The notes below the pieces were generated by a model. That model saw nothing but the letters and a program-made list of their open reading frames with translations, was not told the origin of the DNA and made no database searches. From contig OZ024796.1 in NCBI GenBank assembly GCA_964017045.1, positions 23,313,010 to 23,377,009 of the forward strand: a DNA stretch of 64,000 nucleotides, written 5' to 3'. The position numbers and the translations under genes were made by a program. The stretch is from Omphiscola glabra (taxonomy: Eukaryota > Mollusca > Gastropoda > Lymnaeidae). Numbering within the stretch: the stretch's first letter is position 1; each line of letters opens with the position of its first letter. Of this stretch, positions 23,997 to 35,160 are shown in pieces.

Positions 23997-24598
23997 CAGT
24001 GTCGGATTAAGATGGGGTTCTGGGGCGGGGGGGGGGGGGGAGGGTGAGGGATCTAGAAACGTAATCTAATCCCGTTGGCGTTTTGACAAAAAACGTAAAG
24101 AAAAATCATTTTAAAAAATCTAAGATATTTTTTTTTTAAAAGGCTTTGGATTTTATAATCTAAGAAAGGAATAGAAAACTTTTGTGTCTGAAGCAGACGA
24201 CATAAAACATTACAAATTATGGGCAGGCGCATGATTGTCTAGGAAACTAGGCAATACATTGAAAATAATATCGAATATAAGTAGAGGAACACTTTTTAAG
24301 TTGGCTGTGATTATTATTTCAGTTCGATAATTACACACTGCGATTATTAATTTCCAAAGATTATTACAGATGATCATTCCAAATTCATAATTTTTATCAA
24401 GACCGGAATACAGTTCCCATAGGATCGTTCAGGTCAAAATTTCAGTGGGCCGCATGTGGCCCGCGGGCCGTAGGTTTCCCACGCCTGACCTAAGGTATTG
24501 TAACATACAGCCCTTTCTCGTGGTATGCAACACCCCACATCCTCACCGCCCCCCCTCACCCCACACGTGATGCCGTTTTATTTCTGAATCCGCCACTG
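23997..24598. mobile_element. Possible composite of hAT-derived fragments
   Basis: The left side cagtgtcggattaagatggg and the right side tgaatccgccactg are similar when inverted (CAGTGGCGGATTCA), as in hAT termini, but the flanks ccatgaaa and agagtagg do not match. Inside, 24441-24487 is a clear right end of the gggccg/cccacgcctg hAT group without its left partner. I read this as overlapping, decayed hAT pieces. Confidence 0.4.
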
Positions 24599-25205
24599 AG
24601 AGTAGGTATCGATCCCGCCGTAATTGATAGAATCTCAGGATGAATGGTAACGGATCAATCAATACCTAGTACCTTGTGAGAGGGGGTGATGTGGGGTGAG
24701 GGGGGTGAGAAGGGGGAAAGACCGTGGTTGGAGACGGTGGTGGGGGGCAGGGTTGATTGATGTGAGTATGTGTGTGTGTGTGTTACTTTTTTCTACCATT
24801 ACTTTTCCTACTGCTATGCAAAGATATGAGTACGGCCTGGATCGATGCTAATGAAAATAGATAATGCATGTAATAACGATACCGAGCGCCTGGTGTTGTG
24901 CGCCGGCGTGTTGCCAAGTCGCCAGTGGTGTGGGTCTATTCTTGGGTACAGCCATAGATGAAGGGGTGTGATGGCGACTGATCGGACACACTTAACGGGG
25001 TAACTAAGACCATTAACTGGGAACCAATCGGGGCGTGGGGGACGGACGGGTGGGGGCCCGATTACCGGGAAACTTATCTTAAAACAGTGGTTGGTCCTTT
25101 TGCTAAAATTATGGGTATGTTTTAAAAAAAAAAAAAAAAAAACCTAAAAACCAACAAATACATATGAGTAAATATTTATTCATATTCCTTGATTCGGGAA
25201 GTAGA

Positions 25206-25248
<43 letters not shown>

Positions 25249-25689
25249 CCTGCCATTAGTCAGTCGGGGGATATATGTATGTGTGGAAAGACATTTTTCA
25301 TGGGCCCAAAATATTTTTTTGAAATTTTTAATTGATGAAATTATAATGAAAGGTTGTCAAACATTTTGTGTTTTTGTGACATAGGAGACACTTTGATCTT
25401 ATACCGATTTTAAGACAGAAAAGCTGCGATGTGTCACTATTATGGTTTCCTCTTTTTTGAGGGGTGTGGAGATTCCTCGGTGGTTTAAAAAAAACAAAAA
25501 AAACACTAATTTTTCTTTCTCTTTTTTACATTTTTGGAAGGTCTCATTCATTGCATATGTTATCTTTATTGGATTTCTATACTTCGATTACTTTAACTCT
25601 TCAGGTTGCCGTAGAAATAGATTTGCCTTGAAAGCTAAAACCAACACGTACCTAACAAATTGATCAAATCCGCATCAATAAATAAAGAT
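24599..25689. other. Unique DNA; GT/AT microsatellite
   Basis: A (GT)n-(AT)n microsatellite spans 25208-25248, and a shorter GT tract lies at about 24764-24783. No exon recognised. Confidence 0.45.
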
Positions 25690-26265
25690 ACAAGCCTTCC
25701 AACCGCCAGTTCATGATACCCTCGCTGAGTAGGCTTTGCAACCGCCAGTTCATGATACCCTCGCTGAGTAGGCTTTGCAACCGCCAGTTCATGATACCCT
25801 CGCTGAGTAGGCTTTGCAACCGCCAGTTCATGATACCCTCGCTGAGTAGGCTTTGCAACCGCCAGTTCATGATACCCTCGCTGAGTAGGCTTTGCAACCG
25901 CCAGTTCATGATAACATCGCTGAGTAGGCTTTGCAACCACCATTTCATGATACCCTCGCTGAGTAGCCCTTCCAACCGCCAGTTCAGGATACCCTCGCTG
26001 AGTAGCCCTTCCAACCGCCAGTTCATGATACCCTCGCTGAGTAGCCCTTCCAACCGCCAGTTCATGATACCCTCGCTGAGTAGCCCTTCCAACCGCAAGT
26101 TCATGATACCCTCGCTGAGTAGCCCTTGCAACCAATGAAATATACTTTTTAACACCAGGCACAGAAACATTGCAAATCCCCCCCCCCCTCGACATACATA
26201 GGAGCCGGAATTATCAATAAATTGATCGCCGGCCCTGAATATATGTAAGAGAAGAAGAGGAGTGT
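25690..26265 (+). mobile_element. 3' tail of retrotransposon family B with internal 39-bp array
   Basis: The right part (about 26120-26265) and the unit itself match the 3' end of the element at 13424-13586: cgccagttcatgataccctc against ctccagttcataataccatc, and shared cgctgagtagcccttgca. The closing aaattgatcg and gaagaagag tail is also shared. Here the 39-base unit is repeated about 11-12 times (25690-26128), while the 13.4-kb copy has one. Left units end in ggctttg and right units in gcccttc. Open frames on both strands (141, 186 and 219 codons) are 13-residue repeat artefacts. Confidence 0.78.
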
Positions 26266-27538
26266 AGGACAAAAGACGAGAACAACAAAATTGCCATGTT
26301 CGTCTTATTTTCATTTTTTCCATGGTTCAAATTACCAGACGATCTACCTCAGTGGTTATTAAAGGGAGTTGTGTGAGCACTGAAAGGCTTGGTATATTTT
26401 AAGGGGGCCCTGGGGACAGTGGAATTATATCGGGAATAATTTTTTAATAATCTAAATTCTATATTCCAAACGCAGATAATATTCGGTGCTGATAGTGGGC
26501 ATTAAGGACATCTCCAACGTGCCGCTTCGCGGTCAGCTTTTCAGGGGGGGGGGGAATGCTTTGGGAAGGGCATGAGGAGCAATAGCACGACGGCTCGCTG
26601 ATGCCATTTCCTAAGGAGACATTTCAGTGGGCAGTAAGTAATGGTCAAGTAGAGTCATGTTAGTTCTATCCTCGGACGCGCACACACACACAACGAAGTT
26701 GATCTTTCAAACAGATACCATCGGTGGTTATTAACATACCATTTTTTTTAAAAATGACTGCCAGGTTTGTTTTCGATGTCTTGTGTTCAAATTGTTTTAT
26801 TTATGTGCTGAACTGAAAATGTACAAAGCAATTTTTTTTTAAAATTTTAAAAAAACATTTCCATTTAATTTTGTTTGGATCAATAAAAAAATCTTATCTT
26901 ATCTTATAAAATCAAAGAAAGAGAGTGTCACTTATACAGCTCTTATAACATAAAGGAAATATGGGGTCGTGTACTGTTATATGTAAGAGAACGAAATACA
27001 GATTCGCGGGTTGTTGGCCTGGGGAGGTTGGTGGTGGGGGAGGGGGGTACCTTTTTTGTTTGGAAAGAAAAACAGTGCTAAAAATATTCATTATTCTTTG
27101 TACCAATTATCACCAAAATCTCCTGGCTAAGACTCGGGGGTCGTCCCTACTGCATTAAACTAATTACTACTATTTCCTTAGCTCTGTGTAGAGACGTGTT
27201 ACGTAGCGTTCTGAGGTTTTAAATTTTTAATTTTGTTTTAAGATTTGGCTCGTTAGATAGACAATGCTAAATGAAGGACCGAGTTCAATAGGCGTGAAGG
27301 AAATAGTAGGAGGACAAGGTATGTGGAAGCTTGAATTTAAAAAAAAAAAGACAGGACAATAAGATATGAACGTTTCGGCTAAGAGCCTTCCTCGGCAGAC
27401 AGGACACTTGAAAATACGACAAGAATGAGAGATTGTTTAAAAACCAAGTGGTCGTCATTGCTATTGCCGGAAGTTGGATTTTTCAAATCCAAAATTACAA
27501 GGAGTGAAATAATATAAGAAGTGAAGAAATATAAGGAG
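26266..27538. other. Unique DNA with possible retroelement traces
   Basis: A (tctta)n tail at about 26892-26906 after caataaaaaa could be a retroposon 3' end. The segment about 27240-27420 contains gctcgttagat.gacaatg, also found near 50810, and an aacgtttcggctaagagcct motif reminiscent of Penelope-like elements. None of this is decisive. Confidence 0.35.
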
Positions 27539-27973
27539 CAGGGCCGGATTAACCTCTAAGCAAACAAGGCACGTGCCTTGGGCACCAAGCGTTTGGGGGC
27601 ACCACAAGTCCTCAAGATTTTTTTTTTGTAACAAATTTAAGGCCAGAAACAACTGAAAATTGAACAAGTGCTATGAAAATGAAGAAATACATTATAATAA
27701 AAATTCACATTCAAGTTTGGTACAATCTTGAATGCTTAAAAATTAAGCGCATAAAAAATATAAAAAACTCCTGGTAAATGGTAATGAACAAAATGCGGAC
27801 TCACTCGGCTTGTAAATAAATAATGCGGTCGTATTCGAATTTTAAAAATTTTTTGGGAAGTTTTATAAAAAATCTTTTAACCATTTTTATATTTTCAATA
27901 AATAGTATTAAAATAATAACATTAATGAATTAATTCGACCGGGAACCCTTAGTAATAGACACAAAATGAGAAT

Positions 27974-28736
27974 GTGAACTTGAAAACGTGTGCTGATTTG
28001 TATTCTTCACTAGCAGATCACTTGCATAAATCTAGGAATGAATTTGAAAGATTTGAAGAAGCTGCAAAAATAATAACACCAGGTGTAGATTATAAATCAA
28101 CTTTGACCCGTAATTGTAAACGAACGACAGTGGTCATTGATGGTGATGCCCCTGAGGTATCTCTGAATGCCATAGACAAATTTCCTATATCTGCATTCTA
28201 CGCCATTGTTGGCAAACTTGAGACAGAAATGAGTAGACGAGGACAAGTATATAATGATGTAGCAGTTCGATTTTCTTGTTTGGTCGATGTATCACTATCA
28301 CAAACATCTCAGTGTTGTGAAGAACTAATAAATGCTTATCCTAAAGATCTGAACAATAATTTATGTACTGAACTACAACAGTTTCATTCATATATTCGCT
28401 ACAAGTTTCCTGCATCAAAATCGGATAACAACAAGTTCAATCATGGAGAATTATACAAAGTAATAGTTAGAGACAACATCGAGTGTGCCTTTCCAAATGT
28501 TGAAATTGCCTTGCGCATATTTATAACATTAATGGTTACTATCTGTTCAATTGAGCGCTATTTTTCTCAGTTGAAACGTACAAACAAATCCAAATAGATC
28601 AACAATGAAACAAGAAAGACTCGATTCCTTATCTCTGCTTATGATCGATGTAGATGTGTTGCGCAAAATTAACTTTGACGGTATACTCAAAAACTTTGCT
28701 AGATGTAAATCTATGATAAGAAACTTTAAAATGTAA
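27974..28736 (+). pseudogene. ZMYM1-like hAT transposase, C-terminal fragment, frameshifted
   Basis: The open frame 27974-28597 (207 codons from an arbitrary GTG; an in-frame TAG lies just upstream at 27956-27958) has the character of zinc-finger-MYM-type-1-like hAT transposases. Visible landmarks include a FPISAFYAIVGKLETEMSRR stretch and a terminal ICSIERYFSQLKRTNK, the start of the hAT dimerisation domain (usual pattern C..ER.FS.LK). It stops at TAG 28595-28597. The rest of the dimerisation domain continues in another frame from 28599 (STMKQERLDSLSLLMI) to TAA 28734-28736, showing one frameshift. The BED/THAP and DUF4371-like N-terminal portion is absent. It would have catalysed cut-and-paste transposition. 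In this state it is not functional. Confidence 0.8.
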
Positions 28737-28865
28737 ATGACATAATCTTTTTGATTTTTTCATCTAATAAAAAATAAAGTATTTTTGTCTATTATTATTT
28801 CAAAATTTATTAACTATTAATTTTAATACAGAAATACTTTATTCTAGGTTTTATATAAGTGATAG

Positions 28866-29475
28866 TATTATGGACCGCTATAAATGGAGAATTTTATCTC
28901 TTATCTTTTGTCTATGGCTCGTTCTAAAAACAGTCCATAATAAAGGACGATACCAAAGTTTAAAAATAATAACAAATAATACGACACACAAAGCCAGAGT
29001 TAATTACAATTAATAAGTTTTTAATGTATGAATTTCAATTAAGTTACAACAGCAAAAAGAATGTGATTAAAAATCATTAATTTACAGTTTGCAAGTACCG
29101 GTAATGCGTATAAAAATAAAATGAGCACAAAATTGTACAACTAGGAAATAGAAAAATCTACACACAACAAAGTATTAAATAATGACACAGCACATCTCGT
29201 GGTAAAGGAAAGGAAAAATCAATCCCTCGTCATTAAATCTTATCCCTTTTATACCCTGTTCCAGATGATCATTCTCGAAATATAATACGCAGTCTTACTG
29301 CTTCCCGCATTCTCGAGATCATTCTATCATGTTCGACTGGGACGGACGATAGTAAGCTAAAATGTCAACAGAGTGATGTTTTTCTAGCCACCCCCAAAAC
29401 GGGACCGACTTGAAAGAGGTCATGCACGTGGAATGCGGGCAAAGCGTGTATCAAAACACGTCATCCTTCATAACA
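28866..29475 (-). mobile_element. Probable solo LTR, copy 1 (nested in hAT)
   Basis: A 610-bp element lies between perfect 5-bp duplications gatag (28861-28865 and 29476-29480). On the minus strand it begins TGTTATGAAGG and ends CCATAATA. It is homologous along its length to 58795-59425 (for example ctcttat, tatggctcgttctaaaa, acgatacca, taataagttttta). A minus-strand TATA-like gtataaaa lies at 29247-29254. Size, 5-bp duplication, TG start and internal TATA fit an LTR of a Ty3/gypsy-type element. The 3' terminus is TA rather than CA. Confidence 0.72.
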
Positions 29476-29645
29476 GATAGGATACAAACTACAAACATAT
29501 TTGTTAACAACTGTTTTCTTTGAATAATATTGAACATAACAGCGGTCACGGTCAGTGGAAGATCAGGGGCCCCGGGCAGAAGGGGGCACCCATGTGGGTT
29601 TGTGCCTTGGGCACTAAAATGGCTTAATCCGGCCCTGATAAGGAG

Positions 29646-30344
29646 GGAAAGAATATAAGGAGTGAAAGAAAATAAGGAGTGAAAGAAAGAATATATGTAT
29701 TGTTGCCTTGAAAAATAAGCTCTTAAATCTTAACGGACCAAAATATTGTGGGGCTGAAATAAAAGAAATAATAACAGAAAAAAAAATACAAGGGAATTTA
29801 GAATAATTGTTATTTCTGTCCGTTAAACATTCTCTAGTGCTTCCAGTATACACAGAGTAGGGGGAAAATAACGAAACAGAAATAAAGACGTTTATTGTGT
29901 GTGGTTTATTTGCCTTAAAAATAATGGTAAAATCTTCTCTCTCTCTCTCTTTAAACCATTTTTGTATAAATATTTATTTTTTTCCAAAAATCGTATTGTT
30001 AAGCTACTACCTTAATATGTGCCTCAAATGTCCATTATTTAGAAAAACTATCTAGTTTTCATCGCCACTCTACGCATGCGCTCAATACTCTATGCATGAA
30101 GGAGGAGTGCTTTTCAGTTTCTCAATACATTACTGAAAAGGGAGATCTGGATTAATTGAACGTTTTGTTATCTTTATTAATATTTTTATTATTATTTTAT
30201 GTTTTTGGTTCGTTATTTTGTTGTTGTTTTTTTTTTTTTTTTTTTTTTTGTGGGTATTGTATGCTGGTCGTCTGAGAGAAAGGAGATTTTGTTGTTGTTG
30301 CTGTTAATTTAAAAAGTATTCTATTTCCCTCTGTACCGTTTCAG
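29646..30344. other. Intron upstream of the kinase exon
   Basis: AT-rich sequence with a CT tract at 29938-29951 and a T-run of about 25 at 30226-30249. It ends in a pyrimidine-rich acceptor, ctatttccctctgtaccgtttcag, at 30321-30344 (written here only to mark the splice site). No further exon seen. Confidence 0.55.
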
Positions 30345-30473
30345 GTGGCAATCAAAATCATTGACACTCGGAAACTGAAGGAGGAATACCAGAAAAACAA
30401 TTTACAACGAGAGGCCAGGATTCTGGGCCAATTGCGCCATCCGAACATTGTCAGGTTATATGAAACGCTCAAG
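30345..30473 (+). CDS. Internal exon of a CAMK/AMPK-related serine/threonine kinase
   Basis: The exon is 129 bases, exactly 43 codons, phase 0 at both ends. It is bounded by a tract-plus-tttcag acceptor (AG at 30343-30344) and a gtcagt donor (30474 on). The peptide starts VAIKIIDTRKLKEEY and continues NNLQREARILGQLRHPNIVR, then LYETLK. It shows the beta3 VAIK motif with the ATP-binding lysine, the alphaC glutamate in the RE pair that salt-bridges to it, and the RHPNIVRLYE stretch leading to beta4. This pattern is typical of kinases such as MARK, SIK, NIM1 and HUNK. Alignment from memory does not single one out, so no symbol is given. The glycine loop and HRD/DFG exons are not in the window, implying long introns or exons outside it. 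The simple forward read-through into intron (to 30545) is not coding. The role would be cytosolic protein phosphorylation. Confidence 0.85.
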
Positions 30474-31665
30474 GTCAGTAGCCTCGTGTCGTCCACATTG
30501 CTTCCCTGTTCATCAGTGGTTCCCCCCCCCCACACACACTATTAGTTTGACCGGCCACTTTGACATTTAAGCCTTAACACCAGGGACAAATATTGCACGC
30601 ATTGAACAATTTTTTAACACTTATCCCATTAATAAAATGAACATAAACTATCCCAAAGTACCCCAATAACCTTAAAATGATCATGCCCTGGACCAGAGAT
30701 GTCTTTGGCATAAAAAATAGAACTGTTCCTGATAGACATCTTGAAACTCAACGCGCGTTCAACGGGAACCATTAAAAACATTCAAGTGCATTTATTTTTT
30801 TTTTGCCTTCTACGACTCCCATATTTAACAGTCATGTCCATCATTTGCAACAAAAAAAACACTTGCTATTTACACACCATACCGAAACCTCTGCAAAGAA
30901 ATATTTCGATAGGGGCACAATAATATTTTAAAAATTCTTTTGACTTTGACTAAACCATTCTTGAAATATATGTCATTTATTAAAACCAATTCTCTAAACT
31001 AGAAAGTGTTTTAGGAAAATACGCCGACACTCAAAATGACCAAAATATTGCTATAATATTTTATCAAAACTATTATTGCAAAGTTTTACTATTCCTTATT
31101 ATCCCTGAATCAGACGCCAATTCAAGTGTTATAGTTGGTTGGGGGGGGGGGGGGGGGGGGGGGGGATGGGGTCTGTTTTTTTTTCGTTGTGTTCTTTAAT
31201 TACGGTCCGTATTTTATATAACCTGTTTACCCTTGCCAGCTAAGCGGATGCCTACTTATAATTATGAAGCAAACCCATTAAGTTATTACAATGCTCTCGC
31301 TATTCTCACGTGCAGGACCGAATCAATAAATTATACCTGTATTGATTTTTCCGCCAGCGCAGAAGCTTAACGATCTTGATTTGGTTGTATTTTCCCAACA
31401 GCTTGTTTTAATATTTATAAGCTCGGTATTGAGCGCAAAATCTGGCAACTGTTGCAGCCAGTTTAAAAAAAAAAAAATACGCTACATTAATAATATTAGA
31501 TCTGTTGTTGCGTGACACAGCAACGTTCGTGGGCGGGCATCAAATGGGGGTAGAGGTGTCGCCAGTATTTTATTGACATAAAGAAATACCGATACAATAA
31601 GCGCCCGCGGCATAAGGCTCTTCCCAACAAGTTTATATAAATATATTTAAATAAGTTCATTAAGG
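30474..31665. other. Intron downstream of the kinase exon
   Basis: Starts at the gtcagt donor. Contains a 25-base G-run at 31141-31165 and AT-rich sequence. No second kinase exon recognised. Confidence 0.5.
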
Positions 31666-31804
31666 CTGATACGAACCCATCGGTGCCCTAAGGATAATAC
31701 AAACCCATCAGCGTCCTAAGACTGATACAAACCCATCGGTGTCCTAAAACTGATACAAACCCATCAGCGTCCTAAGACTGATACAAACCCATCAGCGTCC
31801 TAAG
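31666..31804. repeat. 28-bp minisatellite, 5 copies
   Basis: Unit core actgatacaaacccatcagc followed by gtcctaag. Confidence 0.9.
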
Positions 31805-32029
31805 GCGGATGATTTGGGCATTAAGATTGTAAAATATATTACACATAAAGAGAACTAGATAAAGCCTTTTTTTTTTCATTTAAGAATATGTTGTATGAAA
31901 TATGTGAAATGAAACAACATTATAATCAACAAACCTTTAAAACAGAGTGTTTCGTATCAATTCTTTACATGCATTTTTGTGCGACTTGGCGACACATTTT
32001 TCACGTCCCTGGACTATATATATAATGTA

Positions 32030-32420
32030 ATATCCCACACGCTTTTACACCGCGGATTTACAACAGCAAGTTTTTCAGAAAAACAAAAGGAAGTATTAAG
32101 CACCATACGCACTTGCGGTATTATTAAGAATCTTATTTAACGCAGTCATCGGGAATTTTATTTCGCGAACCCAGTGGCATCTGATGCCGTTAAAACTGAT
32201 TTTCGAGAGTGGAGATAGGGGGGGTTGGAGTGGAGCTGAAAATGTGAAAGAATGTGTTGTCATTGGCAACGAGACTATGTGCCAAGTTTGGGCTCGATAG
32301 GATGACGGACAGTGGGTCAGTTAGCCTTCCGAAGATTTTTGCCACAAAGAAACAACGAAAGAAGCATACGAAGAAAAGCGAAATTAATATAAATGATTTA
32401 ATAAAGGCACACCTTCGTGT
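32030..32420 (+). repeat. Dispersed repeat of about 400 bp, copy 1
   Basis: Matches 42170-42580 in the same orientation with shared blocks: cgcttttacaccgc, cacttgcg, cgcagt.atcgg.aattttattt, tgtgttgtcat.ggcaacgag, tgtgccaagttt.gctcga and a ccgaag.ttttgcca end. There is no protein signal, and the termini are not sharply defined. It could be a SINE or a retroelement 3' region. Confidence 0.65.
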
Positions 32421-32439
32421 CTTAATAGTTAGGGTACAG

Positions 32440-32760
32440 CGGGATTGGGTACAGGAAGTTAGTTAGGGTGCAAACAGTTAGACGGGTTACAAGTAGCTAG
32501 AAGAGGTACGGGTGTTGGACATGGTACAAGTAGATATACATGGTACAATATTATTGGTCACACTAACAGAGATGGGGTAATAATAATTAGACAGGGTACG
32601 CGGAGATTGGAGAAAAAACAGACGAGATACACAAAGTTAGACATACTACGCGTAGTTAGTCAGTCAGGGTACACGTTTGACTGCGTGCCAATAATTAGAC
32701 GGGGGTGCAAGAAGTTAGGCGGCGTACAACTAATTAGATCACATTCAGTTGTTTCTGATT
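32440..32760. repeat. Very degenerate short tandem array
   Basis: Irregular repetition of gttagacggggtacaagtaattaga-like words (about 22-26 bases apart), for example gttagacgggttacaagta, attagacagggtacg and attagacgggggtgcaag. Confidence 0.55.
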
Positions 32761-33369
32761 ATGACGCATTACATTATAAAAATGACCGATAACCTCAATC
32801 TAGCCGTTCTCAAACTGTAATGCTCACGCGTCATGGAAAGGACGTGGGATGATGCTGAACTGATTTGGGATCTATTCGTCTGTTGTTATATATACCATTA
32901 CCGTGAAACGTTATCCCTATTTACACAATTATTGAGGCAATTATCAACGCGTTCTTTGCTGAAAAGCTTCGACTGCTTATTTCTGACCTTGGATACCTCA
33001 ATGCTTCGATCCCATATTTTTGTACATATTTATCCTTACATTTGCCTTCCCTTTTATGTACAAGTATTAATCCATACCTTCGACATCAAATATGTATACG
33101 TATTTATTTATATAAAAAGCCGTCCCAGCAGAGTGGGGATATGCTGCATTGGGCAACAGCTGGTCTCCATAAAACACCGCCCAGGCCAAGTAGCTGCACC
33201 GGTGACGACACTTCACAAGGAGCAGAGCTTCTCTGTGAAGCAAAGAGAGTAAGTAGAAGGGAAAACTCCACCACTTCTCTGCGCAGACATTGAACGAAAG
33301 AACCATGTGCCCTGGATTTGATGCCACCCTACAACAGACCACTGTTCCAGCTGTCGAATTGCAGTGTTT
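32761..33369. other. Unique DNA, no gene recognised
   Basis: Several overlapping open frames on both strands (e.g. 32833-33252, 33067-33429) without recognisable domains. The right part may belong to the retroelement relic that follows. Confidence 0.35.
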
Positions 33370-33690
33370 GAAGGAGTCAAAACGGCAGATGATGCGGGCG
33401 AAACGAAGCAACTGCGACAAACAAAACAAAAAAACGACACGAAAGGCGAAAATCTAACCAGGGGACAAGGTTCTCCTACCAAAAATGCGGCCCCAGACTG
33501 CTCATTTGAGGGCTCAGCCTAGTAAGCGATTTGATGAAGTGGCCATAGCTATTCCATCGTCTCGCGAAGACGGAAAGATGCCGTATGGACATCCCCTAAA
33601 CCCCACCTATTATTGGCCATCTAATATTTATACGTACGATTATAATTTCGATCACCCATGTTTCCCACGTAACCGATTTTCCGGCATCTA
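33370..33690 (+). pseudogene. Possible LTR-retrotransposon integrase C-terminal relic
   Basis: One plus frame gives a basic stretch (MMRAKRSNCDKQNKKTTRKA), then an in-frame TAA at 33455-33457, then PGDKVLLPKMRPQ and a tail ending at TAA 33690. A basic helix followed by PGDKVLL is the usual end of Ty3/gypsy-type integrases (GPY/F region). The sequence after the stop contains a TATA-like ccttatataacc near 33810, as an LTR might, but no LTR boundaries or duplication could be fixed. I am not confident of the assignment. Confidence 0.35.
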
Positions 33691-33944
33691 ATTCCCTACG
33701 TGTTTAAGTTACTTGGTCCTCTCTTATCTAGCGCATCCTACTTTCATCTTACCTTCGTTATTGACCGCATTGTCCGTGTCGGTCGTAGCATCCTCACTGA
33801 CTACATACCCTTATATAACCTTCACTTTGTGTTGTTACGTAAGTTGTGTTGTTTTGTGTTGTTGATATCTTTGATTTGTACCTTCACCAGAAATGTTAAC
33901 TATCGTAGCGTTGCATCTCAAGTTCAGTTTTTGTACCAACTTCT

Positions 33945-34322
33945 CACCAACCCCTGCTCGTCAACCCCTGCCCACCAACCCCTGCTCGCCAACCCCTGCT
34001 CGTCAACCCCTGCTCGTCAACCCCTGCTCGCCAACCCCTGCTCGTCAACCCTTACTCATCAACCCCTACTCATCAACCCCTACTCATCAACCACTGCTCG
34101 TCAACCCCTGCTCGTCAACCCCTACTCATCAACCCTTGCTCGTCAACCCCTACTCATCAACCCCTGCTCGCCAACCCCTACTCATCAACCCCTGCTCGTC
34201 AACCCCTACTCATCAACCCCTGCTCGTCAACCCCTGCTCATCAACCCCTACTCATCAACCCCTGCTCGCCAACCCCTGCTCGTCAACCCCGGCTCGTTAA
34301 CCCCTACTCATCAACCCCTGCT
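33945..34322. repeat. 14-bp minisatellite, about 27 copies
   Basis: Units cccctgctcgtcaa and cccctactcatcaa are interspersed. Open frames with SSTPARQPLLVNP patterns are artefacts. Confidence 0.95.
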
Positions 34323-35160
34323 ACTTAGATCAGAAAGTCTTTTCAAATAAACGTCCCAACCGAGCGAAATGTTTTCAAAGGAAATACATCAAAGTCACAT
34401 GACTAGGGATGGGGGGTGTAGATAGAGGATGGCACCGAAAGATTGCTTGAATAGACGGTGATATCCCCACATACGGTGTGGGGGTGTGGTAGATAAAAGA
34501 TGGCACCGATTGAATTGACGGTGATATCCCCACGTAAGGTGTGCTCGTTGAGTTGGGGAGTGGGGGGGGGGGAACCTACAATTTCATTAACAGTAACTAA
34601 TCACGGACTTAATATTAACCCGAGAACCATTGAATCGAACAATATTGCGACTATTGATTTTTATAACGATTTGTCCCAAACACTCTCTGTGTTCGTAATG
34701 CCCAGGTTGCCCAGTTGATTCACGAATAACTTCTTTCTCCCCACACCACACACCCCCTCTCACACTTTTTTAAATTTTGTTTTTATTGCTGAAGATTATC
34801 ATCTCTGTTGAGAGGCCAGTTTTACTATGTCACTGTGAGATTACCGCCCGTGATAAGTGACTGGAATTGGGTTTCGACTTTTGAAGCACTTGTTGCACGC
34901 CGATAAAAGACACATGTTGTATTTTACAGATACTGAGCATTATCGATTATTGGTTAGCGATAAGAGGGAGTAAAAAAAATAACCCGAAATTTAAACATAA
35001 CCAACAATATGTGGGAGGCTTAGTGGAGGGGGCATAGTGGAGGGGGGCGTAGGAGATAAACCTTATAGCTTTGAAATCGTGACATAAATCTATTACACTT
35101 ATACGTTTTAGAAGCAAATGGCAACTGCCTAACGTCACATAGGAGATGGCGTCGGTGGGC
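34323..35160. other. Unique DNA with a short duplication
   Basis: A segment of about 70 bases (gatggcaccga, gacggtgatatccccac, gtggtagata) occurs twice at about 34420-34545. G-run at 34561-34571. No gene recognised. Confidence 0.45.

Larger units (their letters stand above)
27539..29637 (+). mobile_element. hAT transposon relic (CAGGGCCGGATTAA family) with transposase fragment
   Basis: A 2,099-bp element has 14-bp perfect inverted termini cagggccggattaa/ttaatccggccctg and a perfect 8-bp duplication ataaggag (27531-27538 and 29638-29645). Subterminal ccttgggcacc and ccttgggcact blocks are also inverted relatives. It encodes the C-terminal part of a ZMYM1-like hAT transposase (27974-28736). 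It lacks the N-terminal half, and a solo LTR is inserted near its right end (28866-29475). Without the LTR and its duplication it would be about 1.5 kb, much shorter than an autonomous hAT, so it is an internally deleted copy. Confidence 0.92.

Noticed and set aside
26348..26440. hAT-like start cagtggttattaaagggag
   Set aside because: No matching opposite terminus or 8-bp duplication nearby. The resemblance is short enough to be chance.
33700..34350. 216-codon plus-strand frame
   Set aside because: Its second half is the 14-bp minisatellite. The first half lies in a possible degraded LTR-like region and has no protein signature.
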